64,000 nucleotides of DNA, taken from NCBI RefSeq assembly GCF_022023855.1, contig NZ_CP059455.1:1-64000 (forward strand), written 5' to 3'. How positions within the stretch are numbered: the first letter of the stretch is position 1; every line of letters starts with the position of its first letter. This DNA is from Azospirillum brasilense. GTDB taxonomy: Bacteria; Pseudomonadota; Alphaproteobacteria; Azospirillales; Azospirillaceae. Below the pieces are notes generated by a model, which worked only from the letters and a program-made list of their open reading frames with translations, searched no databases and had not been told where the DNA came from. Below, in pieces: positions 26,029 through 33,497 of the stretch. Position numbers and translations under genes: made by a program.

Positions 26029-26089
26029 CACGAACCTGAACCAAGCTTATTCCAACCGCAAATCTGTCCGGGAAACGGGGACCAGCTCA

Positions 26090-26341
26090 CAGTTCCCGGT
26101 TCTCGCGCTCCAGCGCCTTGATCCGCTCCTGTTCGTCCCTGCTCGGCCCCGGCCGCTTGCCCTGGTCACGTTCGGCCTGCCGGACCCAGCCGCGCAGTGT
26201 CTCCGCCGTGCAGCCGATCTTCGCCGCGATCGAACTGATCGCCGCCCACTGCGACGCGTGTTCACCTTCGTGCTCGAACACCATCCGAACCGCGCGCTCG
26301 CGGACTTCAGGAGCGTATTTGGGTGATGCTTGCTTCGTCAT
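26090..26341 (-). pseudogene. Truncated OrfA of a second IS3-type element
   Basis: Starts [20 protein letters not shown], continues [20 protein letters not shown] and [17 protein letters not shown], where it is cut by the 16959-26089 element. The expected continuation (RQANEILRKAS) is not present at the other side of that element, so the rest of this IS was lost. It sits just downstream of the hybrid kinase stop. Confidence 0.88.
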
Positions 26342-26391
26342 GTTGACCCCAGTCTCTCAAGAAACGGGGCCTCCGACAATCCCGGCGCGGT

Positions 26392-28911
26392 TCAAGCAGC
26401 CTCATTCAACTGTGTGCGCAACGTTTCGACCAAGAGCTTGGCCGAGACCGGCTTGTGCAGGATGAGAAGTCCATGGGCTGCCGCCTCACGCAAACTCTCC
26501 GTACCGGTTTCCCCGGTCAACAGGACCCCGGGGATGGCGTGCTGGCAGTAATCCCGTATCCGGGTGACCGCCTCCGTTCCCAGACGCCCTTGACCCAACC
26601 GGTAGTCAGCCAAGATGACATCAGGGCATCGTCCGGCAACGCGCAGGCGATCGATGGCCTGATCGGCACTCGACGCAACGACAACGGTGCAGCCCCAGTC
26701 TTTGAGCATCGCCTGCAAGGCCATAAGCACCATCACGTCGTCGTCGATGACAACGACAAGCCACTCCCGGCTTGGCCGTGCGGTCCCCGCCTCTTCGACC
26801 GGACCAGAGGGCAATGCGGCGGCTCCGCGCGGCACCGCAAAGGTGAACGTCGAGCCATGACCGACTTGGGATTGGACGTTGACCTGATAGCCAAGCAGGG
26901 TGGCGATCCGTTGCACGATCGCGAGGCCCAATCCGAGCCCCTGCTGCCGGTTGCGCTCGACGTTGGCAACCTGATGGAACTCGTCGAAGATGCGGTCGAG
27001 TTCCTCCGGTGGAATGCCAATTCCGGTGTCTTCCACCTCAATCCGGACGTGCTCCAGCTCCGGCACGCAGCGGACCGTGACACCCCCGCGCTCGGTGTAA
27101 CGCACCGCGTTCTCGATCAGATTGCGCAGCAGGCGCCCCAAAAGGACACGGTCGCTGCGGACCGTCTCGAAACAGTCGAGCATATGCCATGTCAGCCCCC
27201 GGCTCTCGGCGACCGGCTGGTAGGCCACTCGGAGTTCGTCGATGACGGTGTTCAAGGGGAAATCCTCAAGCGTGGCCTTCACCAAGCCGGCGTCAAGCTT
27301 GGACACGTCGAGCAGGCTGTCGAGCAACCCCTTGAGGGCATCCAGACTACGCTCCAGATGGACCAGTTTCTCCCGCCCCGACCCGTCGAGGTGCCGTTCC
27401 AAAGCCCCAACGAACAGGAACAGCGACTGCATGGGCTGGCGAAGGTCATGGCTGGCGGCGGCCAGGAACTTGGACTTCGCCCGCGAGGCTGCCTCGGCTT
27501 CCCGCTTGGCGGCATCCAGCGACCGCTTGGCCCGGCGCTCCTCCGTCACGTCACGGACAATGACGCCGACTGCAACGACCGCGCCGTCGGCCCCCTTTAG
27601 AGGGTAGAAGTCCTCGATCCAGTCGAGCTCGATGCCGGGGTGGCGATTCGTCGTGCCGTGCAGTTCAGCGCCGCGGACGGGTTCTCCGGTGTCGAGGACT
27701 TGGCGAAGCAGGGGCTCCGCCGTTTCGCGCAGGGACGGGACAACGTCCCATGCATGCCGTCCGATGTGGTCGGCGGCCGGCACGCCGTTCATCTCGGCCA
27801 GAGCCTCATTGACGCGGACGAAGTTCAGGGCGCGGTCGAACACGGCAAGGCCGATGGGGGCGGTGTGGTAGAGGCTTTTCAGCTCGTCAAATTGCCGGCG
27901 CTGAGCGGCTGCGGCCTGTTCGGAGCTGGTCTTGGCGCGCTTGAGTTCCTCCTCGGTGCGCTCGCGATAGCGCAGGTGACGGCGCAGCACCCATGACACC
28001 GCCAGGATCGAGCCCAGGAGCACGGTTGCGGAAATCAGCAGCGACCGTAGCATCGCGGCGTCGGCCGCCGCCATCCTGCCATCTCGATCGATATTCAAGA
28101 TGCTGCGGGTTTCCCTCACGCCGACTTCCGGCGGCGAATGGGCCGTAATCAGATGTCTGCCCCGGCCGTCATTGATGTCAGTCACCCCGCGTTGCGTTTC
28201 CGCGAGCAGCGGCTGCAGGAACTCTGGCAACCCTCCCGGTGGGGCGCTGCCTTCCGGAGCACGCGCGAACACCGTCCCCGCCCGGTCCGCGATCAACAGG
28301 CTGGCATGCGGAGGCAAGGGCTTGCGCTGCAGGAGATCTTCAAGCCAAGCGATGTCGATCACCGCGTTGACGGTTCCGGCAAACCGTCCGGCCTCATCCA
28401 TGTACCGTCTGACCAATGGGATCATCGGCTTGCCAGAATACTCTGATGGTCGGCTTAAGCCCTGAATGATCTCGTCAGTGATGTGGGCTTGTTGGAAGGT
28501 GGACCGATCCGCAATGGAATGACCGAGCGCCAAAGGTTCGGTGGAACATCGAATGACACCATTGGCGTCGCTAACGGTGAACATTAAGTGACGTGGGTAA
28601 TATGTTCTCAGACGCGCCAGGACAGTGGCGCATCGGGCCGGGCTCATCGCCCCGACCCCGGCGTCGATGAGCGCGCTCAACGCGCGGCTGGCTTCGCCGA
28701 AGACATGCTTCTGCTCGTCTTCGATGTTGATGAGCCAACGGTCGGCCTCTTCGTAAAGTTCGGCTTCCTGCTCGGTCCTGACGCTAAAAGCACTGGTGAG
28801 GATGACAGCGAACAGGGGGGCCGCGATCAGAAGCAGAAGCAGCGGGACCCACGTGGAGGCCTTTTCGGTCGTGACTAGGCCGAGCCACCTGTCAGTCGTC
28901 ACGAGAGGCAT
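26392..28911 (-). CDS. dCache-PAS hybrid sensor histidine kinase/response regulator
   Basis: 839-aa membrane kinase: TM (about 18-40), periplasmic double-Cache-like sensor (45-280), TM (about 290-312), coiled coil, PAS (335-450), HisKA with SHDLRQPMQ, HATPase with ENAVRYTERG and GLGLGLAIV, receiver with VIDDDVMVL, phospho-Asp in ILADYRL and Lys in LHKPV. Upstream in-frame codons to 29415 lack coding character; ATG 28911 with a CCGAAGGCG site is chosen. Paralogue of the kinase at 9823-13017. The last codons abut mobile DNA, but the receiver looks complete (ending TLRTQLNEAA). Confidence 0.9.
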   Translation of the reverse strand: MPLVTTDRWLGLVTTEKASTWVPLLLLLIAAPLFAVILTSAFSVRTEQEAELYEEADRWLINIEDEQKHVFGEASRALSALIDAGVGAMSPARCATVLARLRTYYPRHLMFTVSDANGVIRCSTEPLALGHSIADRSTFQQAHITDEIIQGLSRPSEYSGKPMIPLVRRYMDEAGRFAGTVNAVIDIAWLEDLLQRKPLPPHASLLIADRAGTVFARAPEGSAPPGGLPEFLQPLLAETQRGVTDINDGRGRHLITAHSPPEVGVRETRSILNIDRDGRMAAADAAMLRSLLISATVLLGSILAVSWVLRRHLRYRERTEEELKRAKTSSEQAAAAQRRQFDELKSLYHTAPIGLAVFDRALNFVRVNEALAEMNGVPAADHIGRHAWDVVPSLRETAEPLLRQVLDTGEPVRGAELHGTTNRHPGIELDWIEDFYPLKGADGAVVAVGVIVRDVTEERRAKRSLDAAKREAEAASRAKSKFLAAASHDLRQPMQSLFLFVGALERHLDGSGREKLVHLERSLDALKGLLDSLLDVSKLDAGLVKATLEDFPLNTVIDELRVAYQPVAESRGLTWHMLDCFETVRSDRVLLGRLLRNLIENAVRYTERGGVTVRCVPELEHVRIEVEDTGIGIPPEELDRIFDEFHQVANVERNRQQGLGLGLAIVQRIATLLGYQVNVQSQVGHGSTFTFAVPRGAAALPSGPVEEAGTARPSREWLVVVIDDDVMVLMALQAMLKDWGCTVVVASSADQAIDRLRVAGRCPDVILADYRLGQGRLGTEAVTRIRDYCQHAIPGVLLTGETGTESLREAAAHGLLILHKPVSAKLLVETLRTQLNEAA

Positions 28912-29260
28912 CGCCTTCGGTGCCGAGACAAGGCGACGTCGGATGGTCGTTGGGCATGTGGTGGCTTGATAGCGAGAAGTCCGAATGTCCCATGATCGTA
29001 TTGGGTCTCGTGGGTGACGTCGATCATTCAATGGGTATATGACGGGTCGACAGCGGCGCGGGAACGGAGATGGCGCTTCGCACTCAACAAACACGCAACT
29101 CGTGCATGCTGGCGCAGTCGTGGCTTGCCAAACGGCCATGGCCCGCTTCCAGAAGGTGCGGCGGGTACCCCGTCGCGTGCACCCGACGCTCCAGTCCGGC
29201 CCGACGTGGAGTTGCCCCGGCTCGGTGGCCACCATCTGACTTGCGCAGGAGGTGTTGACC
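28912..29260. other. Gap upstream of the hybrid kinase
   Basis: About 350 bases with no supportable gene. It should contain the kinase promoter. Its far end (about 29180-29260) looks like the terminal region of a decayed IS3-type element, judged by the orfA remnant that follows. Confidence 0.4.
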
Positions 29261-29357
29261 GATGCCGGAAACCCGTCCCCTTTCCGCCGGAATTCCGGCA
29301 GCACATGGTCGAGTTGGTCCGCTCTGGACGCGATCCAGCCGACTTTGCCCGTGAGTG
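29261..29357 (+). pseudogene. Remnant of an IS3-type OrfA N-terminus
   Basis: After GGAGGTGTTGACCG, ATGCCG is followed by a frame encoding KPVPFPPEFRQHMVELVRSG and RDPADFARE, the start of an IS3-family OrfA (cf. YPPEFRxxMVELVRAGRxPEELARE). One extra base after ATGCCG shifts the frame, and the gene stops after about 30 codons. The rest is absent. Confidence 0.65.
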
Positions 29358-29415
29358 ACGCTGTTGCACCGACCTGCAGGCTCCAACTCTCGCTGCCTCG
29401 GTGCAACAGCGTCAC
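29355..29415. repeat. Perfect 18-bp inverted repeat
   Basis: GTGACGCTGTTGCACCGA (29355-29372), 25-base spacer, then TCGGTGCAACAGCGTCAC (29398-29415). The arms are exact reverse complements. No T-run follows, so a rho-independent terminator is unlikely. It abuts the IS3 remnant and may be an IS end, a MITE-like relic or a cruciform. Confidence 0.8.
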
Positions 29416-29611
29416 ACGGCGGCACAGGTCTCACTAATCCTTGGAGCCACCGCAGAATCCAGCAGAGCCGCGAAGCTCACCAGAAGCTATGGGTTTCCCA
29501 AACGGACACGCCAAAAATCCCACAACATTTTCGAGGGTTAATCTGTTTAACTAAAAATAAATAGGAGATTTATAGATTGCGCTTTCTTTTTTCTCGAGAG
29601 GTGCTGGTGTT

Positions 29612-30022
29612 GTGAGTGTCATTTCAACACCTCAAGATTATTTCATTATTGTCATTGATCCGCATACGCAAGTATGCGAGGCCCTTCGCGCCACCCTAGA
29701 TTACTGGGGGTTCCAAGTGCTTCCAGTCAACACAATTAGAGAAGCAGAACACCAAATGCAAATCCATAACTTTATCCCACATGTTGTAATTATCGACCTT
29801 CCATTATCGGAAGCGGAGGGCGATATCAGCTTCGTTATGGGCATAGAAGAGTTCTTGGAGCGATGCGATCTTTCTATTCCGGTTATCACAATGACTGGAA
29901 ATGCTGACGACCAATACCGTGCTGCTGTAGAGGACAAAGGGTGGGCATATTTGCTAAAGCCATTCACAGCAAACGCGTTATTCTCTGCGCTGACTGCCAT
30001 TGCCGGTTGGCGCGTGCACTGA
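29612..30022 (+). CDS. Divergent single-domain response regulator (receiver)
   Basis: 136 aa, one REC domain: beta1 YFIIVIDPHTQV, phospho-Asp candidate D62 in VVIIDLPLSE, Thr in ITMTGNAD, and Lys in YLLKPF. The usual acidic pair after beta1 is D16-P17 rather than DD, which may weaken Mg2+ binding. GTG start with GAGAGG upstream. The gene and the 150 bases before it are clearly AT-rich compared with the window, with codons ending in A/T, so it was probably acquired. No output domain. Confidence 0.8.
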   Translation: MSVISTPQDYFIIVIDPHTQVCEALRATLDYWGFQVLPVNTIREAEHQMQIHNFIPHVVIIDLPLSEAEGDISFVMGIEEFLERCDLSIPVITMTGNADDQYRAAVEDKGWAYLLKPFTANALFSALTAIAGWRVH

Positions 30023-30071
30023 ATTAATGGTCGGTCCCGTTTAGGTTTGGTCTGTAACTTTTGAGGGAACC

Positions 30072-30185
30072 ATGAAGATGATGGCCCTTGCAGAATTCCC
30101 GGGCGCTACAACCCAACTATCCGGATGGCTGGGTCGGTTCTGGGGCGATTGCCTCGCACTGATTGGCTTCGGCTCACATTGCTAG
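30072..30185 (+). CDS. Possible 37-aa peptide
   Basis: GAGGGAACC then ATG opens a short frame, MKMMALAEFPGATTQLSGWL followed by GRFWGDCLALIGFGSHC and TAG. The ribosome site is good but there is no family or composition support. It may be a leader peptide or a chance frame. Confidence 0.25.
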   Translation: MKMMALAEFPGATTQLSGWLGRFWGDCLALIGFGSHC

Positions 30186-30275
30186 AACAGATACGGCAAG
30201 GCGCTATGGTCCACCATTTTCCGGTAAAGCCGTTATCGATACTATCCCGCATCACTACCCGATATACGATCATCG

Positions 30276-31115
30276 CTAGTCCAGGTTGCGGTCCAAGGTG
30301 ACGTAAGTGTAGGGCACCTGCACGTAGTTCAGCACGCCGCCCGTGTTGACATGCGGCGACAGCAGTTTGGTCAGGTTTAGCCCGAGGCCGATGTAGAGGT
30401 GCCGTTCCCGCTGGTCGACGGAGCCGGGCTGGTATTCGGCGTAGTTGCGGGCGTAGTAGCCGACGTGGAACTCCAAGTGCTTCAGCCAGGGGTTCTCGAT
30501 CGCGTCGAAGCCGTCCGCCTTCACCGCCAGCAGGTATTTGGTGCGCTGGTAGTCGGTGGTGATGTCCACCTGGCGCTTGCCGCTCGGGAATGGGTCGTAT
30601 TCGGCGCGGAAGTCTACCTTGCGCTTGATCTCCGGATATTCCCACAGCACGTAGCCCAGCGCCGCCCCCGCCACGTTGAACAGCATGTCCTGATAGGAAA
30701 AGCCGTAGTCGTCGCTGAAGGCGTCGCCGACCTCGATCAGCCCCATGACGCCCAGCGACGATAACGCGCCGTAGCGCGCCGCCTCGGTTCGGCTGTAGCC
30801 GAAGTGCTCGTAGCGGTTGGCGAACAGGTGGCTGATCGCATAGCCCGACCACGCGTGCCCCAGCTTGTCGGCCCCGCCTTCCGCCGTCGTTCGGCCAAAC
30901 CAGCCCTCATCCTGGAAGCGCGGCCCGGACGTTCCCCAGTCCCAAGACCAAGCGCCCCACCCCAGCGCCACCGCGCCGACGCCCACATTCAGCCAGAAGG
31001 TCTTATCCTCGCGGGTCCAATCCGAAAAATCCCCGCGGATCCAATCCGCAGACCACGCCCACCCTGGTCTGCAAATGAGGGCAAGCACAAGGAAAAGCCA
31101 AGCCAGACGTTGCAT
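30276..31115 (-). CDS. Exported DUF2279/YfiM-like protein
   Basis: 279 aa. Signal peptide at 1-22 (LAWLFLVLALICRPGWAWSA). The core DKLGHAWSGYAISHLFANRY, then YGALSSLGVMGLIEVGDAFS and DMLFNVAGAALGYVLWE matches the DUF2279 family of periplasmic or outer-membrane proteins; the C-terminal part has alternating beta-like strands (HLEFHVGYYARNYAEYQPGS, LYIGLGLNLTKLL). Likely envelope protein; substrate unknown. Its promoter would lie in the 31116-31427 gap. Confidence 0.82.
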   Translation of the reverse strand: MQRLAWLFLVLALICRPGWAWSADWIRGDFSDWTREDKTFWLNVGVGAVALGWGAWSWDWGTSGPRFQDEGWFGRTTAEGGADKLGHAWSGYAISHLFANRYEHFGYSRTEAARYGALSSLGVMGLIEVGDAFSDDYGFSYQDMLFNVAGAALGYVLWEYPEIKRKVDFRAEYDPFPSGKRQVDITTDYQRTKYLLAVKADGFDAIENPWLKHLEFHVGYYARNYAEYQPGSVDQRERHLYIGLGLNLTKLLSPHVNTGGVLNYVQVPYTYVTLDRNLD

Positions 31116-31427
31116 CCCGCCTCATCGCCAAATGGCACCACCCTCCACAAGTAGACCGGAGAAGATTTCGCATGTCCAGGGTTTGCGGCTTTGCCGCTGA
31201 TCGGCCAAAAAGCGAATTCTCTCTTGCACCGGTAGGTACTGAGCCAGCCGACAAAGTTCGTTTCATGCCTACGCCATCGATTGAGCGGTGCTCGGCCACG
31301 CCGGTTTGGCGCCAAGCAAACTCTTCGCCAACTCCACCGTCAATTCGTACTCAAATGGTCCAATTGTTCCCTGATCGGCTTCGTGCCCATGCTGATCCTG
31401 TCGCGCAATCCAGATGTCAGGACAGCC
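31116..31427. other. Intergenic stretch between divergent genes
   Basis: 312 bases between the DUF2279 gene and a receiver gene. No gene is supported. A small hairpin GCGGCTTTGCCGC (about 31184-31196) is present. It probably holds two divergent promoters. Confidence 0.4.
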
Positions 31428-31859
31428 ATGACCACGGTCTTGCTGATCGATGACGATCCCCTGATCCTCATGGCTTTGGAATGGCTCATGGTCGAATGGG
31501 GTTTCCACGTCGTTGCGGCTGGATCGCAAGAGGAGGCCTCAGAGAAGCTTGGGCAGAGCTGCCCACCTGCTCTCATGGTTGTTGACTGGCGGCTTCCGGG
31601 CAGCCGCACCGGCGCCGACGCGATCGCCTGCGTCCGTAGCCTGCTCCAACAGAACATCCCCGCCATCATCGTGACCGGCGAACCATCGAACAGATCAATG
31701 CGGAGCGTTGAGGATTGTGGCTGCTTGGTACTCCAGAAGCCGTTTTCGCCTGCGATGCTGAAGGCAGTTGTCGATGATGTTCTCGCTGGTGCCGAAAAAG
31801 CGGATCGCCGCCAAGCAACTAAGGCACCGTTATCTAAACGTACCATCAGATCCGAATGA
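31428..31859 (+). CDS. Single-domain response regulator
   Basis: 143 aa. REC domain with acidic pocket LLIDDDPL (D8-D10), phospho-Asp D53 in VVDWRLPG, Thr in IIVTGEP and Lys in LQKPFS. It closely resembles the C-terminal receivers of the hybrid kinases at 9823 and 26392, so it may receive phosphate from the same HDLRQP kinases. ATG 31428 follows AGGA at good spacing; an in-frame ATG at 31389 would add 13 residues of no known domain. Confidence 0.88.
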   Translation: MTTVLLIDDDPLILMALEWLMVEWGFHVVAAGSQEEASEKLGQSCPPALMVVDWRLPGSRTGADAIACVRSLLQQNIPAIIVTGEPSNRSMRSVEDCGCLVLQKPFSPAMLKAVVDDVLAGAEKADRRQATKAPLSKRTIRSE

Positions 31860-31921
31860 CCACCTCTTGACCGATGACGTGACGAAGCTATCGACATCTA
31901 TTGCAACGACCTATTGCTTCC

Positions 31922-32104
31922 TCAGCGCAACGGCGGTGGCAAAGAAGCTGGCCTCCACCGTAAGATGCTGCGCACCGCGTACAGAGCACTCTGATTGTCC
32001 TCAATGGAAAAGTAGCGGTGCAGTTCCGCAACGGCCGCCCATTCGCCGCCCTCCTCATACGCCCGGCAGATCGCCGCGCGTTCGTCCTCGCTCACCGTGA
32101 ACAT
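31922..32104 (-). CDS. Small hypothetical protein next to XRE regulator
   Basis: 60 aa: MFTVSEDERAAICRAYEEGG, then EWAAVAELHRYFSIEDNQSA and LYAVRSILRW. Helical, soluble. Its ATG lies inside the end of the upstream XRE gene (13-base overlap), which suggests coupled translation. Family not recognised; it may be the partner of the regulator. Confidence 0.6.
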   Translation of the reverse strand: MFTVSEDERAAICRAYEEGGEWAAVAELHRYFSIEDNQSALYAVRSILRWRPASLPPPLR

Positions 32105-32328
32105 GCCGCATCCTCTGCTTCGTTGCCGTCGTCGGCCGGGATGGCTTCCGCATCCACCCCGGCCTCGGCAAAGGCGCGGCGGAGGGAGGCGAGAACCGCC
32201 GCACTGGCGGGCTTCTTGCCACGCTCGAACTCACCAACAACGGTGGGGCTGCGCATGGCTCGATGCGCCAACTCCTCGATGGACCAGCCAAGCCTCCGGC
32301 GAGCTGTTTTGCACTGGGTGGGGGTCAT
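32092..32328 (-). CDS. XRE-family DNA-binding protein
   Basis: 78 aa, almost all a helix-turn-helix: PTQCKTARRRLGWSIEELAH, then RAMRSPTVVGEFERGKKPAS and VLASLRRAFAEAGV. Typical small phage- or transposon-type regulator. Followed with overlap by a 60-aa protein and preceded by a divergent-side gap to the resolvase gene (same strand, 37 bases upstream). Could regulate the adjacent resolvase. Confidence 0.82.
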   Translation of the reverse strand: MTPTQCKTARRRLGWSIEELAHRAMRSPTVVGEFERGKKPASAAVLASLRRAFAEAGVDAEAIPADDGNEAEDAACSR

Positions 32329-32365
32329 GACGCGATCTCGATCAAGGCTGGTCTCCGATGTAAGG

Positions 32366-33310
32366 CTATTCCACCGCAGTGCTAGGCTGTCCGTCCAGCA
32401 AGCCTTGCTCGCGGGCGCGGTCGAGCAGCGCCTTGACGCTCGACGGCGCCCAGGTCCGCGCCCCGGTCTTGGTGAGAACGCCTTGGCGTTCCAACTGTCG
32501 GCCGATGCGGGTGAGGGTCGGCTTTTCGCCGTCGGCGGCGTTGTGGATGGTCGCGACCAGCTCCACCAAGCGCTTGTCCTGGGCGATTGCCTTTTTGGCG
32601 CGGCGTGGTGCGGCCTTGAGCAGATCGGGTTCGGCCAAGCCGTCGGCGACCAGGCGGCGGACGGCGCGGATCAGCGCGTCGCGTGTCCAGGGCGCCGGGT
32701 TGTCGCCGGGGCGCTTCTTCACCGCGGTGTTGAGGACGTCGACGACACGGTCCCAGGGCTGGGCCGGCCGCAGGCGGCGCACGACGGGAAGGAACTCGCC
32801 GGCGCCAGCGGCCACCCGCTCGCTCCGGCGGTCGTCCCGCGCCCGGGCGACCCGCCGGCGGGTGAGCGGGTCTTTGGCGACCAGGCCGGGGTTGCCCGGC
32901 TGCTTGCCAACCGCCTTGGCCGCCCGCACGCCAGCCTTGGTGCGCTCGCGGATCAGGGAGCGTTCGAATTCGGCGACCGCCCCGAGAATCTGCAGGGTGA
33001 ACTTGCCCTGCGGGCTGCCGGTGTCGATGGGATCGCCGAGCGACTTGAAGGCCACCCCCTTGCGCTCCAGCGTGTCGATGACCGCCAGCAGGTGGGCGAG
33101 CGAGCGGGCCAGGCGGTCGATGCGCACGACGACCAGCGTGTCGCCCTTCTTCACCCGGGTCAGCACGGCCTTGAGCTGCGGACGCTCGCGGTCGGCGCCC
33201 GAGGCGTTCTCGCGAAAAATCTCGGTGCAGCCGAATTTCCTCAGATCGAGGATCTGCGCCTCGGTCGACTGGTCCTCGGTGGAAACGCGCGCGTAGCCGA
33301 TGAGCGCCAT
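32366..33310 (-). CDS. Serine resolvase/invertase-type recombinase
   Basis: 314 aa. N-terminal catalytic domain: YARVSTEDQS with nucleophile Ser, FRENASGADRERPQLKAVL, VVVRIDRLARSLAHLL and LTLQILGAVAEFERSLI-like E-helix (here FTLQILGAVAEFERSLIRER). The C-terminal part is longer than in Tn3 resolvases (about residues 190-314) and has a helix-turn-helix-like TLTRIGRQLERQGVLTKTG. It is divergent from tniA with a 187-base gap, so it may be the TniR resolvase of the adjacent tni transposon or an unrelated passenger. Confidence 0.88.
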   Translation of the reverse strand: MALIGYARVSTEDQSTEAQILDLRKFGCTEIFRENASGADRERPQLKAVLTRVKKGDTLVVVRIDRLARSLAHLLAVIDTLERKGVAFKSLGDPIDTGSPQGKFTLQILGAVAEFERSLIRERTKAGVRAAKAVGKQPGNPGLVAKDPLTRRRVARARDDRRSERVAAGAGEFLPVVRRLRPAQPWDRVVDVLNTAVKKRPGDNPAPWTRDALIRAVRRLVADGLAEPDLLKAAPRRAKKAIAQDKRLVELVATIHNAADGEKPTLTRIGRQLERQGVLTKTGARTWAPSSVKALLDRAREQGLLDGQPSTAVE

Positions 33311-33368
33311 GGGGCCTGCCTTTTCCTGTCCATGCGGCGCATCCGGCCCAGAGTTCGGTCATCAAGCC

Positions 33369-33497
33369 TGTCGCCGCAGAGTCATTGATGCGAAAAGTGG
33401 GTGAGGAATTCTGCGGTGGTTAAGCCCTTTCCTCAGAGCGGTTCATGCGAAAAGCAGAGCTATTCTGGTGAAAAGCCGAGAGTGGATCGGGTGAAAC
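33369..33497. repeat. Direct repeats upstream of tniA; candidate transposon end
   Basis: GATGCGAAAAG (33387-33397), CATGCGAAAAG (33444-33454) and CTGGTGAAAAG (33465-33475) are same-direction repeats just before tniA. TGTCGCCGCAGAGTCATTGA starts at 33369, and Tn7/Tn5053-type ends start with TGT. These look like transposase-binding sites at the transposon end next to tniA. No matching inverted end was found downstream of tniQ, and if the end is here the resolvase lies outside it. Confidence 0.5.

Larger units (their letters stand above)
16959..26089 (+). mobile_element. IS3-family element, split by an IS66 element
   Basis: Ends are perfect 26-bp inverted repeats (16959-16984 and 26064-26089) starting TGAGCTGGTCCCCGTTTCCC. 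Inside are orfA and an orfB cut in two at 17665/25531. Removing the 7.86-kb insert (one copy of the 8-bp duplication) leaves an IS3 element of about 1.27 kb with an intact 285-codon orfB. No short target duplication is seen outside the repeats. The element itself truncates a different IS3-type orfA on the right (26090-26341). Confidence 0.92.

Noticed and set aside
16959-26089. Composite transposon carrying cargo
   Set aside because: All genes inside belong to IS3, IS66 or the two recombinase elements; there is no cargo.
28912-29415. N-terminal extension of the hybrid kinase to 1007 aa
   Set aside because: The extra codons are Arg/Pro-rich, overlap the IS3 relic and the inverted repeat, and begin before a better placed ATG at 28911.
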